The notes beneath the pieces were generated by a model. The model searched no databases. It had not been told where the DNA came from and saw only the letters and a list, made by a program, of their open reading frames with translations. DNA of 12,533 nucleotides from Lunasporangiospora selenospora (Eukaryota; Mortierellomycota; Mortierellomycetes; Mortierellales; Mortierellaceae). The stretch lies in the NCBI GenBank assembly GCA_015680635.1, contig JAABOA010000294.1, positions 4,979-17,511 of the forward strand. Direction: 5' to 3'. The position numbers and the translations under genes were made by a program. This document shows, in pieces, positions 1-9,111 of the stretch; positions within the stretch are counted from its first letter, which is position 1; every line of letters starts with the position of its first letter.

Positions 1-678
1 TATCCTCATCAAGATTGCTTCTACCTGGGAGGGTATCCAGGCTGCCAAGCACCTCGAGGCTGTTGAGGACATTCACTGCAACTTGACTCTTCTCTTCTCC
101 TTCCCCCAGGTAAACCACTATTCTCGCTTTTTTTTATTACTCCATTTTTTTTTTTTTTACTGACGCTTCATGTATATTCTTCTTTTGTATAGGCTGTTGC
201 TTGCGCCGAGTCCAAGGTTACCTTGATCTCGCCCTTCGTCGGCCGTATCCTCGACTGGTACAAGGCCTCGACCAAGAAGGACTATGTCGGAGCTGAGGAT
301 CCCGGTGTCATCTCCGTGTCCAAGATCTACAACTACTACAAGCAGCACGGCTACCAGACCATTGTCATGGGCGCCTCTTTCCGTTCGACTGGCGAAATTG
401 AGGAGTTGGCTGGTTGCGACTTCTTGACCATCTCGCCCAACTTGTTGGAGGATTTGTCTCAGTCGACCAAGACGATCGAGCGCAAGTTGAGCCCCGAGAT
501 TGCCACCTCGGCCGCCCACACTGAGCAGTACACCAAGGTCACCTTTGACGAGGCTAGCTTCCGTTGGGAGTTGAACGAGGATGCCATGGCCACTGAGAAG
601 TTGTCTGAGGGTATCCGCAAGTTCGCCGCTGACGCCGCCAAGCTCGAGAAGCAGCTTTCTGAGAAGCTTGCCCACTAA
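1..678 (+). CDS. TAL1: Transaldolase, C-terminal 197 residues (5' end outside window)
   Basis: Transaldolase moves a dihydroxyacetone unit between sedoheptulose-7-phosphate and glyceraldehyde-3-phosphate in the cytosolic non-oxidative pentose phosphate pathway. Two exons are visible, 2-109 (frame starts at base 2; base 1 ends the previous codon) and 193-678, joined in phase 0 across an 83-base intron. The window opens inside the active site: [15 protein letters not shown] carries the Schiff-base lysine at bases 11-13. Further family motifs are [23 protein letters not shown] (phosphate-binding arginine), [35 protein letters not shown] (second phosphate-binding arginine) and IERKLSPE. The end, [16 protein letters not shown] then [12 protein letters not shown] and a TAA, matches the usual C-terminus of a family of about 320 to 335 residues, so only the N-terminal third is missing. 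Codons are C- and G-ending and biased, as expected for a highly expressed gene. No break is seen. Confidence 0.96.
110..192 (+). other. TAL1: Intron in the transaldolase gene
   Basis: The intron runs from GTAAAC after ...FSFPQ to TATAG before AVACAE. It is 83 bases long, phase 0, and holds two long T-tracts (about 129-136 and 146-158). Removing it restores an uninterrupted transaldolase reading frame with family-conserved residues on both sides of the junction, which fixes both splice sites. Confidence 0.93.
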
Positions 679-895
679 GAAAGTGAAAAAAAAAATTGCC
701 TGCGTTTCCTTCAGGAGTCGACCGCATTTTTTTTTCCTTTTTCCTTTTAAACAACAACAACACTTCCAAAGTCCAAAACTCTAACAACGAAAAGCAACAA
801 CAGCGTCCTCTTTTTTGTGTGTCCCGCTCAGCCCACAGCGCAGACATCAGGATTGCAAGTACGATTGTACATACTCCCCCCAATCATCGGCATGT

Positions 896-901
896 AATAA
901 A
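896..901 (+). terminator. Poly(A) signal of the transaldolase gene
   Basis: AATAAA lies 218 bases after the transaldolase stop and is followed by a T-rich stretch (905-927), the usual arrangement at a fungal 3' end. The UTR before it has A-rich and T-rich tracts, including CAACAACAACA-like sequence near 751-763. The cleavage site itself cannot be read from sequence. Confidence 0.6.
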
Positions 902-927
902 TCGTTTTTTTTATAATATTTTTCTTG

Positions 928-1410
928 GTTATTTGGACCACGCCCTCGAATGCAGGTCGGCTGGGGTCAGGAAACGCGATGAGTGAAACGTTTCCAAAAG
1001 GGCTGACATGTCTTGTCAACTCTTGTTGATAGTTCTCTGTCAGCTTTTTGCATCTGGATTATTTGGGCGCCCTGTTCCCTTGGTCACAAACTTGTTGCTC
1101 AGGCAATGTTCGAATGTTTGTGGTTGTGCTGTTGTCCTGATACTGCGCGAGTCATTCCTCCCGGGAAACTGTTCTTTGTGGAGAAGGAAGAAAGTCTCCT
1201 TTGGGACCAATTGGTTTCCAGTCGTCGCTATGATCGGAAAATTATATATTTCTTGACGCGTCGCCAGTACCACTCTACCTGATCAGTCGTGGACGTGTAA
1301 AAGATACTCTTTGAGATTCGGAAGCGTTCACTATAGCGACCTGCAACGAGTAAGGGAATACATATAAACAAGTGAGAAAACAAATGAGTGAAGGGGGGGG
1401 GGGTTATCGT
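928..1410. other. Gene-free spacer between two convergent genes
   Basis: Open frames here are short (up to 89 codons) and overlap on several frames with no recognisable motif, signal peptide or splice-joined extension. The flanking genes point toward each other, so no promoter is expected. The only structural oddity is a run of 11 G at 1393-1403. Confidence 0.6.
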
Positions 1411-1416
1411 TTTATT
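1411..1416 (-). terminator. Probable poly(A) signal of the channel gene
   Basis: On the minus strand this reads AATAAA (followed by A). It is the only such hexamer I find on that strand between here and the channel stop codon at 2210, which would give a 3' UTR of about 700 to 800 bases. That is long, so a non-canonical signal closer to the stop is possible. Confidence 0.4.
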
Positions 1417-2134
1417 ATGGGCAATACATGTTCTCAGCAGCTCCAGCGTATTGAAGACAACCCATGAGCCACGTCTGGTACTAGGTATCGTCAGCCTTGG
1501 TCACAGCCGCTCCAATCACTGCTAAAGTGTAAAAGGTAACAAAAGGTTCGTCATCAGATGTAGAATATGAGTAGATATGGTGGACTGCTCCTATCTCGCT
1601 CTCTCAAAGAGGGACTGTGGTCGTGACGAGAGTACCAGACTTCCTTTTCCTTCCTCTTTAAGACTTACCGATTATCACACTGGGCATGAATAGACAGTAA
1701 GCAAATATAATAATCTGAACGGGCTTCTGTAAACGGGGCATACCGTCTTCCCTGGTCTCCAAGAGCTCCCAAGAGACATTGAAAAAAGGAGGAAAGAGGA
1801 ATATATGGGTTGCATGACTCATGAGTTTAGTCCGCATGAGAGTAATTACTAGAAAACACGGCTTAATAAAGAAAGAGCAGAACGTTTTTTGGCTTGAGGA
1901 GGAACAAAAATAAATACATTTGCCATCACAAAGGGCATAATTAAGAAAACACCAAAGTTATTTGGCATGTTGATATCCTGGAATCTCTGAGCTGCACCGC
2001 CTGTGCTTTTAGTGACATACCGAGCATGAGGGAAAGGAATAGATACAATTGAGAGTGTACTTCTGGGGGTAGATAGGCCCGAAATACCCGACTGCCTCCT
2101 GGTTTTCTTTCTCTAGATCCAATTTAGCCAACAG
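1417..2134 (-). other. Likely 3' UTR of the channel gene; no other gene seen
   Basis: There is no open frame of note on either strand and no recognisable RNA gene. The sequence is mixed in composition. The part nearest the channel gene (2135-2209) does read as protein and is described separately. I see nothing else in this stretch. Confidence 0.45.
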
Positions 2135-2209
2135 TTACTGTCTGTTGGGCAAGTCCCGAAGTCGCTCCAAGGCTGACAGAATAGCATTCATATCTCGCCT
2201 CATGTCTGA

Positions 2210-5200
2210 CTACTCTGAACGGAGTATTGACATTTCTTCACCATGCTCTTTGGAATCTTGACCAAGTCTCTCTCTGATCCCTTCATCCTGTTGTCCTATC
2301 CGTCCCATAACACTTGACAAATGCTGCATATGGCTGCCATTCTGCTGTCGGAGTATTTCTTTGATCTCTTTCAAATCCTCGGAGCAAGAATGGCTTTGAT
2401 GGGTATACTTCTTATCGAGAGTGGGCTCTAATGAATTGATTCCAGACGTTGGCTCCTTGACACGTGTATTCGTCGACTGGAATGAGCCTCGAACCTCGCC
2501 TTCGAGATCATTCATGTGTTTCCAGTACTGCTTCACCTGATATGGCATTGCTGTATAGTAGACATGCCTCGGAAACCATTCAAATGTCTCTCGGAAACCT
2601 TTTTTTCATGAGGCCAGGCAATAAAAATGAGTAAGTCTCTGACAGAGTCTTTTTTTGTTTGAAGCATCTAACCCCCCTCATTTCCTCATCCTTAATTCCA
2701 CAGGCAATAGACCAACATGCTGCTCCCACCCCATAATCCCCCCGTGCTGTTTACCTGGAATATGGTATGACATATTTTCGGCATTCTCAATAAACCGAAT
2801 TCGATTCTCGAGCCAAACTTGCCGCCAAGTGCCATTCGCCTTTGAAACAGCAGCACCAACCACCGCTAATTTAATAAAAGAGGAATTAGAAAAAGAAAAC
2901 AAATGAGTAACCAAATAAAATCCTTCTTGATATCAAGGTTAGGACCACGACTGGGGCCAGACCAGGCGATAACCAGGGGATAGGCCTGGATTTTTTTATG
3001 GTTAACTTACAAATGATCACATTCAGCAACAACACAGAGGCAAACGAAAAGTAAAACATCAGAATGAGGTGGGTCGAGAGATTGTAAAACCTGGACTCTT
3101 CATTGCCGTTGCCGTCCTCATAGAGGTCCTTGGTAATGGGGTCGTATCGTCCTCCCTAAATATATATAAACAATAAGTGACCAGAGAAAGGGAAAGGTAC
3201 TCTGTTAGAACTAGAAAAATAAACCAATATAATCTACGAGGCAAGAGGCAAAGACTGATTTCATTGGGTGCTGACCAAGATCAAGTAGACAGAGACAAAG
3301 GCTCCGAAAAAGTTGTCTGGCATATGGACCTGCAACCGTTCTTCCGCCGTCAGAGGTATGACACCATACAGACTGTGCAGGATCGCCACTGAAAACGTAA
3401 GGACGCTGCCCAGAAGCATAACAAAGATAACCTTGACTTCACTCAAGGCATCAAAGATGATTGTAATATACTTGCAGACCGACTCGATGACTTGTAGCTC
3501 TGACAGCTTTTTTTAAAAAAAAGAAAAAAAAAGAAAAGTAAAGTAAAGACCAGTTAATCGGTTTCTTATTGGCATTTGTTCAATACCGACGACAATGCTC
3601 CAGTTTTTCTTACCAGATGAAAGAACACAAGAACGACACAATAACTAAACTCATCCAATAAAAGTCGAAACTCTCTCGGAAGGAATAGGCCAGCAATCTG
3701 CATGATGGACACTCCAAGCGGATAGAGCGCCAATGTCAGGTCTAGTAGATTGAACGGAGATCTATTGGGAACCCCTACTGTAAGTAGAATGCCAAATGAA
3801 ACCATGCAGAGTACTGACATGGCAACATCTCATCCGATGTCAAGGTACAACTATAAATGATGAGGGGGAAGAAAGAGAGCCTCATACCTAAAGTACGATG
3901 ATCGCTTCCGAAAGGCAGCCTCGGCCTTTCCCTCAGTCTTGTTCTTCAATTCCTTGCTGGACAACTTTGATGCCAAGGTATTCTCGCCTTTCTCTTGTTG
4001 ACTATCCAGGGAAAGGCGTGTTCCATTGTTTGTTTGGTCCACCTGTAGTGCAACGTGGGTCTCTCCTGCATTTCTCTCGAGAGAGGCATCAGTGTCTGTG
4101 GAGTCGCCTTCATTGTCCATATCAGCAAACTGCAAGAGTGCCTGTGATCGATCTTTTCGCCATTGCATAATCTCTCTCCAAAAGAGAATGCAGGAAAAGA
4201 GGATGATTGATACAAAAAGGATGAGCAAAACATACTTTTGAGGATAGTAGATTTGCATAAAGGTGGTCATCAAAATGAGAAAATAAAAGATACACTGGAA
4301 TCCGAACTGGGCTAGCCAGTATCGGTACACGAACGCGTTCCTGGAAATGAAAAGGTTGGAGAACAGAGAAAGTGGGACAATGTGTGAGTGAAGTGGAGGA
4401 GAGAGAAAAAAATAAATAGCTTTCATCGAGCCATGCGTCAAACGATATCGTGCCTGTAGATACAAACCATTTATAATCCACCACTGCCTCCACTGCAGGG
4501 TTATCGAGGATCTCGAGACTATAAAACCGGGATCGGACGTACACATGGCTGAACGATGTCAAGCTGTAGCGTATTATATGAAAAAGCGTCCTTGCACTTG
4601 TTGTCAGAGACTCTGGTTCTTTAGTCGGGAATTCAGTACAATATGGTTGCTTGTCGTTAGGTATAAAAGACCACAGGAGGTTGACGGGCGCCACAAAAAT
4701 CTCTTCTGAAAATTCGCGGTCCAATGAATCTAGAGTCGCTCCTGTCGCACAAACTTTGGGGTTTCCAGGATTCCATATCTGTCGTGGAATAGGGGGGTAG
4801 GAGATCTTGCGATTGTCGAGAAAGCTCTGAGTATGACATCGAACATAGGCAAACGCCTGAGATGCTCGACATGCAAGTTCTGGGTATCGTGCTGTCAGTC
4901 CATCCATACACTCGAGAAAGAACATCACATAGGCAACATCTTGCTCAGATCGGACCTGTTGAACACAATAGTCAATGATCAGGGCGGCTATCTCAATTGC
5001 CTCTGGGTGCTTGCGTGATTTCTCAAGTATGATCGAGATTGGATTCGAATTTTCTGTATATCGAGCCAGCGGTATCCAGTTATTCTCGGCTTGAGGCTGG
5101 AGAATTTCTTGTAGCACTTCTTTGTGCTGCTCGTGTTCTTCATGGTACCAAAACGTACAAATCTGTGATATTACTGATCGGAGTCGGTCTTCCGGACACG

Positions 5201-8172
5201 GATACTTGTTAAGATGTGATCGGATGTATCGAATGGCTCCTCTCGAAGCCTCAGATCCTGGATTCTTCATATAAACCTGGAGTCGACCTACTGCATCAAA
5301 GAAGAAGCTTGCATTCTCAGGTGCACACACCCGATCAATTGAGAGGTGTACTCTCTCTGTATTCCGATTAAGGACAAGCCTCTTCTCGTGCGGACAACTC
5401 TCAATCAAGTACTCCCCGGTGGCCGATGGTAGCAACCAATGGAGAACAAGTTCACATTCTTCATCTGGTGATTGAGGCAGTTTCCAGATTGAGCACTGGT
5501 CGCCATAGACAGATCTGGAGACTCCTATAACCATCGAGTGTTCTTGAGTAATAAAAGTCTTGTGTGTCTCCAACTGGAGTCTCCTTGGTCGACTATTCTC
5601 GAATATCATATCGATTGTAGTGCGACTCCCAATGATATCCGAGCTACCATTCTTCCTGATCATATACATCCCTCCCGGGATGATAATTGTCTCCTCGGCC
5701 CGCACCTCGGGAATAGGACGGAGTTCTGTCTTGCATTCAGGTGTACACAGTGGCTTGCCATCGATTCTAGACGAGATATCGTCTAGGAGTGACATTTCAA
5801 GGATTGATCCATGTTGACATACGATGATTGTCTGTTGAGAACTAGAATCTTGCGATCCGACTCTGGTCTCGATATCGGTTACACTCCAATGCTCGTGTGA
5901 AGGTAGATGGACCTCTTTTCGGCATCGTAGACTGCTTGAATCCAGGATCAAGAGTCGATTATCTCCTTGGCTGTGCGAGCGTTGGACAATCCCTGAATTC
6001 CCTTCGAGGTATCCACAAGTGTGTTGGTACGATCCGCTAGAGCTCTGGAGGAGCTCTCCTGATTCGATTGAGTAGAAGAGTATCTGGCTTGTGGTGATTA
6101 CTGTAACCGTACTTCCATCTGATGAGAGATAGAACTTGACGATTGAGCGAGTGACATCGATAGTGTGAATACACTTTCCTAACTCAATATTCCAGATATA
6201 GAGTTGAAACGGCGAGGCTTGAGATACCAAGACTCCCCTAGCCGCCGTCAATATCATATTCCCAGAATCTGAGGGAGAGGATTCAGGCAAGACGCTGATA
6301 CAATGTAACATATCCCATTCTCCAGTGGTACTGAATACATAGAGATCCATTCCTATGCAAAAGATGAATCTCTCTGATCCTCCACCGTCATATGAGGTAG
6401 AGGTACTCGTAAACTTGGCACATCCTTTGAACGATCTAAAGGCTGTGTGCTGTATACATCGAGTTGATGGATTGAGGGAAACAGGAGGGTGTCGATTTCG
6501 GAGGTGTTGCCGATGGGTTTCTCTTGTACAGTAGTGAGTGAAGAGCCGGAATAGAGGATTGGTCGCGTGGTCACTCCCGTGCACTACAATCTGTGAACCA
6601 TCCCACGAGAGGGTCACGCAGATGTTCTGATGATCCTCTTTCACACAGGTGACCGAGGCGGTTGCCATTGGGATTGATGGAGAGAATGGATAAGAGACCC
6701 TTGGGCCGCTTGTTGTCAGATCGAGGTCCCATAGATCCAAGTGTAGTTTCACTCCAGTCGAACTGAGGGTCGCCACGTGTGATCCAATTGCCGAGATGGC
6801 ATACCCTTTGATATAAGCTGGGACCTGCTGCACAAGCGGATGATCATCTTCAAAATGCCATACTCCTATAGATTTCCTAGGGAGAGGAGACGAGGGAAGG
6901 ATACAATCTATACATGATGAGTGAGTATCTGTCGATTGATGTTGTGAATTGACAAACGAAGCTCCTGAGATCGCCTCAAGGGTCAGCTGAGATTTCAACA
7001 GTGATACACCTACCATACGAGCCTGGCTGAGGAGCTTCTTGACTAAGCTCGATGTAACATAATTGAACTGAGGCGGACATACTCTTGTCACTACAAAGTA
7101 CTTCGATCTCGTAATACTCTTCACGGCGGACAAATTGACCTCTCAGGAGGATCCGAGCGAACTGCTGACTTTCTATTTTGATGGAAACCATATGTGTCAG
7201 CTCTCTCTCTTCAACTACTTCGAAGAGCGATGACAACCGCTTTCCCATCTTACCATCTGAACGAATTTCATCCAGATTTAGATCCTATTTAATCGAGAAC
7301 GGCTATTAGTTTGATGATGAGAACACTTTCAACTAGAGCGAGAGCAATACAGACTCTTACCATATCAAACATTCGAATGGCGCTGATATTCATCGAGCGA
7401 GCGTCGAGCAAAAGACAGATTACAGCATAGTAAGGACATCCCTTCTCTAACGAATCCTCAATTGTGAACTATTGTGGATTGTGTCCTATGAGTATGCATC
7501 ATGCGAGAACAAATCCTTTTTTACTCTTATCAACCAGCGAATTGGACAAAAACGTACAATTAATGACTCCTCATCGTCGACAAGCGCTGGATCTGAGTAG
7601 AGTCTATCACATTTTGTTTGAATGGGTCATTAGCTGTCAATCATGCCAGACCACAACAAGGCAATAGGCCAGAGTTTTGTCATGCCAATACATACCCGCT
7701 TGCTCCGTGGTAAACCACATCTCCATACACATCGGTGCCGTACTCAAAGTAAAGTCTCTTTACTATTTTGAGGAGTAATGACGAGATATTATACTTTGTG
7801 AGTGCCACCTTTGGAGGATTCCTAAGCGAGTACAGCCACGGCTCTGCTAGGGCAACAGCCTTCTGCCCTACCGAGAGATCCTGATTTTAGATCAGAATGC
7901 ATCTTGGCCTTGTAACTCTCGAAGGACGAGTAAGATGACATCTTTTGGCTCCAACCTTCTTTCCTCTTTGCATAAGGCTCAGCATATTTTCCTTTTGCTG
8001 AGGCGGAGCCGTTTGTACTACAGTCGCTCGGGGTGGTCGCCAATACCGACTCGACAACAGTTGCGACTGAGTTTCGACGCACGGATTGTTGCCCAAATAC
8101 GCTGCCTCCACTACTGGCAGTCAGGTAGTTCTCGGTACTGGTCGAATTCGCGCGATCCCCTGAACCATCCAT
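2210..8172 (-). CDS. Beta-propeller / TRP-like ion channel fusion protein, 12 exons
   Basis: This is a predicted membrane cation channel with a large cytosolic sensor region. Phase-consistent splicing gives an uncharacterised N-terminal module (exons in 7014-7880), one 2.5 kb exon (4468-6964) with WD40-like blades such as LHLDLWDL and LYIWNIELGKCIHTIDV, then six hydrophobic helices: S1 YWLAQFGFQCIFYFLILMT, S2 YVLLILFVSIILFSCILFW, S3 LLDLTLALYPLGVSIMQI, S4 EFSYCVVLVFFHL, S5 VIFVMLLGSVLTFSVAIL, S6 LMFYFSFASVLLLNVII. Between S5 and S6 lies a pore loop, DNFFGAFVSVYLIL then GGRYDPI, typical of TRP-type channels. S4 lacks regular arginines, so voltage gating is unlikely. After S6 come TWRQVWLENRIRFIENAENM, YHIPGFRE and a coiled-coil tail. 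An acidic linker of about 85 residues separates S2 and S3. Length is about 1,510 to 1,570 residues depending on exon 1 and one alternative acceptor. Ligand and ion selectivity cannot be read. The TRP-like assignment is strong; the start is not settled. Confidence 0.85.
2755..4340 (-). other. Six-helix ion transport domain with pore loop (exons 7-11)
   Basis: S1 and S2 lie on one exon (3888-4340), S3 and S4 on 3614-3761, S5 and the first half of the pore loop on 3276-3506, the filter end and S6 on 3011-3155, and the post-S6 helix on 2755-2865. The pore sequence FFGAFVSVYLIL-GGRYDP resembles the short hydrophobic pore helix plus glycine-rich filter of TRP-family channels, not the GYG filter of potassium channels. 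After S6, SVVGAAVSKANGTWRQVWLE and RIRFIENAENMSYHIPG match the position of a TRP-box-like helix. One such domain per chain implies a tetramer. Confidence 0.8.
4468..6964 (-). other. WD40-like beta-propeller region and helical linker (large exon)
   Basis: The first two thirds of this exon hold loosely repeated blades: IGVWHFEDDHPLVQQVP, GYAISAIGSHVATLSSTGVK, LSWDGSQIVVHGS, RGVLVSQASPFQLYIWNIEL, FYLSSDGSTVTVITTSQILF, then a region with YGDQCSIWKLPQSPDEECEL. The WD/GH signatures are weak, as in divergent propellers, so blade number cannot be counted by eye. The last third, from about RGAIRYIRSHLNKYPCPEDR to LDNPAVEAVVDYKW, is helix-rich and leads straight into S1; it may be the counterpart of the pre-S1 region of TRP channels. 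It has no repeats of the ankyrin type seen in animal TRPs. Confidence 0.65.
7014..7880 (-). other. N-terminal module of the channel protein (exons 2-5)
   Basis: The joined exons read DLSVGQKAVALAEPWLYSLR, then NPPKVALTKYNISSLLLKIV, YGTDVYGDVVYHGASG, DDEESLIFTIEDSLEKG, YYAVICLLLDARSMNISAIR, DEIRSDGKMGKRLSSLFEVV, FARILLRGQFVRREEYYEIE and QLCYIELSQEAPQPGSYG. It is about 200 residues, soluble, with no signal peptide and no membrane segment. I do not recognise a named domain. The mix of alternating hydrophobic strands suggests a beta-rich or mixed fold lying before the propeller. Its order and spacing across four small exons, all in phase, show it belongs to the same protein. Confidence 0.75.
8047..8172 (-). 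other. Candidate first coding exon of the channel gene
   Basis: A minus-strand frame opens with ATG at 8172-8170 and reads MDGSGDRANSTSTENYLTAS onward, a Ser/Thr/Asn-rich stretch suited to a disordered cytosolic N-terminus. Exon 2 must start at 7880 (TCAG acceptor) in phase 0, because the frame of exon 2 has a TAA just upstream. Phase-0 donors in the candidate exon are GTATTG at 8046, GTGCGT at 8082 and GTATTT at 8100. None is a strong consensus, and I cannot choose between them. The end given here uses the 8046 donor. An additional upstream exon, or a start elsewhere, cannot be excluded. Confidence 0.35.
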
Positions 8173-8600
8173 ATTTCCACACTCGTATCAAAGTGCTGGC
8201 TCACAAACTCTTTTCCCAGACGCGAATGTGGATCCAATGGGAGGGAATTGCGCCACTTGGTTTACTTGCAGCCCGAGAATAAGAGAGAAGAGATAACAGT
8301 AGAGATGTACTTGTGTTGGCTTCTGCGTCCTTGTTAGTTTCGTTGCAAGTAGGAGAGAATGCAGAGGCAAAGTGATTTCTAAATGGAGAGGACAGAATGA
8401 ATCATGCGCAGACGAATGGAGGAATCAGGATCAACTCATTTCTAACCCGAGTTTTATACCCCTTCATTTCTAACAACACAAGGTTGGACCGCTGGGATCC
8501 CATAAAAATCTCGCTTCGCGGTTCCATACGAAAAGTTGTCTCGTTGACTTGGCCAGTGTCAAGGCATTGTACGAGCTAGAGGACGGACTGTTGGCCTCAT
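8173..8600. other. Upstream region of the channel gene; nothing else seen
   Basis: This should hold the 5' UTR and promoter of the minus-strand channel gene. There is no clear TATA box on that strand and no convincing open frame on either strand; the short frames present show no motif and no usable splice extension. Confidence 0.4.
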
Positions 8601-9111
8601 CCCATTCTTTTGAGTGGTCTTGTTGCACAGTATGGTTGTCTGGGAAGGAATGTGCGTTTCAATTGGACAAGTATGAGGGGCCACAAGCTACCCGAGAGTA
8701 AGAGAAAAGGATTGGCAATCACCAGCCTACAACCCAGCTGCTTATGTATTCTGGGTACCCGGAGACTGAACGACATGCTCCGTGTAGCTTGTGGGATAGC
8801 CAATCTCCTTGAGCATGCACGATGGATCTGATTTTAACCAAAGAGGGAGATCCCCGATCTAGACCCTGTTTCGCTTGTGACTTGACACAATGAACTTCTT
8901 TTTTCGTGACCTTTGGCCTCTAAAGAGGATCTTCCTGGGTATTGCTGTCGACCTTGTTAGTAGTAAGGACGACATTCAACACGCAAGGAAGAGATGGAAA
9001 ATGTATTAGAGTCAATAAAGAGTACGCAAATAATAGCTGTCATCGTTTAGCACAGTCCACAGGAGAGGAAACCGAAACTACCCAATTTGTACTCGCACCT
9101 GTCTGTCGTGA
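8601..9111 (+). pseudogene. Possible decayed protein-coding fragments
   Basis: Several short plus-strand pieces look protein-like but sit in different frames and are cut by stops: SGLVAQYGCLGRNVRFNW in one frame near 8610, CAFQLDKYEGPQATRE near 8655, and, from an ATG at 8890, MNFFFRDLWPLKRIFLGIAV followed by DLVSSKDDIQHARKRWKMY and a stop near 9006. I cannot assign a family. The pattern fits a gene that has gathered frameshifts and stops, possibly the upstream part of the remnant that follows. Chance open frames remain possible, so confidence is low. Confidence 0.3.

Larger units (their letters stand above)
2210..7880 (-). other. Exon-intron map of the channel gene
   Basis: Exons in transcript order after exon 1: 7880-7696, 7603-7558, 7468-7361, 7284-7014, 6964-4468 (or from 6907), 4340-3888, 3761-3614, 3506-3276, 3155-3011, 2865-2755, 2598-2210. 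Intron phases in order are 2, 0, 0, 1, 2, 2, 0, 0, 1, 1. Every junction was chosen so that donor and acceptor phases agree and the joined protein reads as one domain family. Introns are 76 to 156 bases, apart from the 49-base option at 6965-7013. All are GT...AG, and several have CTAAT or CTAAC-like branch sites, for example near 7629. Total coding length of the listed exons is 4,584 bases, an exact multiple of three. The weakest sites are the GTTTGT donor at 4467 and the GTCAGC donor at 3275. Confidence 0.8.

Noticed and set aside
157-675. 172-codon open frame on the minus strand opposite transaldolase
   Set aside because: It is the antisense shadow of biased transaldolase codons; the plus strand carries an unmistakable conserved enzyme.
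1013-1282. Plus-strand frames of 82 and 89 codons in the spacer
   Set aside because: Overlapping frames on both strands, no codon bias like the neighbours, no motif; consistent with chance.
1812-1845. CTCATGAG ... CCGCATGAGAG, glanced at as a ribozyme-like or operator motif
   Set aside because: It lacks the conserved hammerhead core and its pairing is short; palindromes this small occur by chance.
3762-3887. Hydrophobic reading inside an intron (MSVLCMVSFGILLTV), a possible extra membrane helix
   Set aside because: Joining 3888 to 3761 in phase gives YFR-SPFNLLDL directly ahead of S3 as expected for a TRP-type domain. The extra helix would make seven segments and its frame has a TGA upstream.
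4122-4467. C-terminal part of the unspliced 1,003-codon frame (FVSTGTISFD... to a TAG at 4122)
   Set aside because: This reads through the intron at 4341-4467 and then continues out of frame. Splicing at 4467/4341 restores the S1-S2 helices in the proper frame.
3898-5817. Plus-strand open frames of 61 to 90 codons opposite the channel gene
   Set aside because: They are antisense to well-supported channel exons and show no motif or splice-joined extension.
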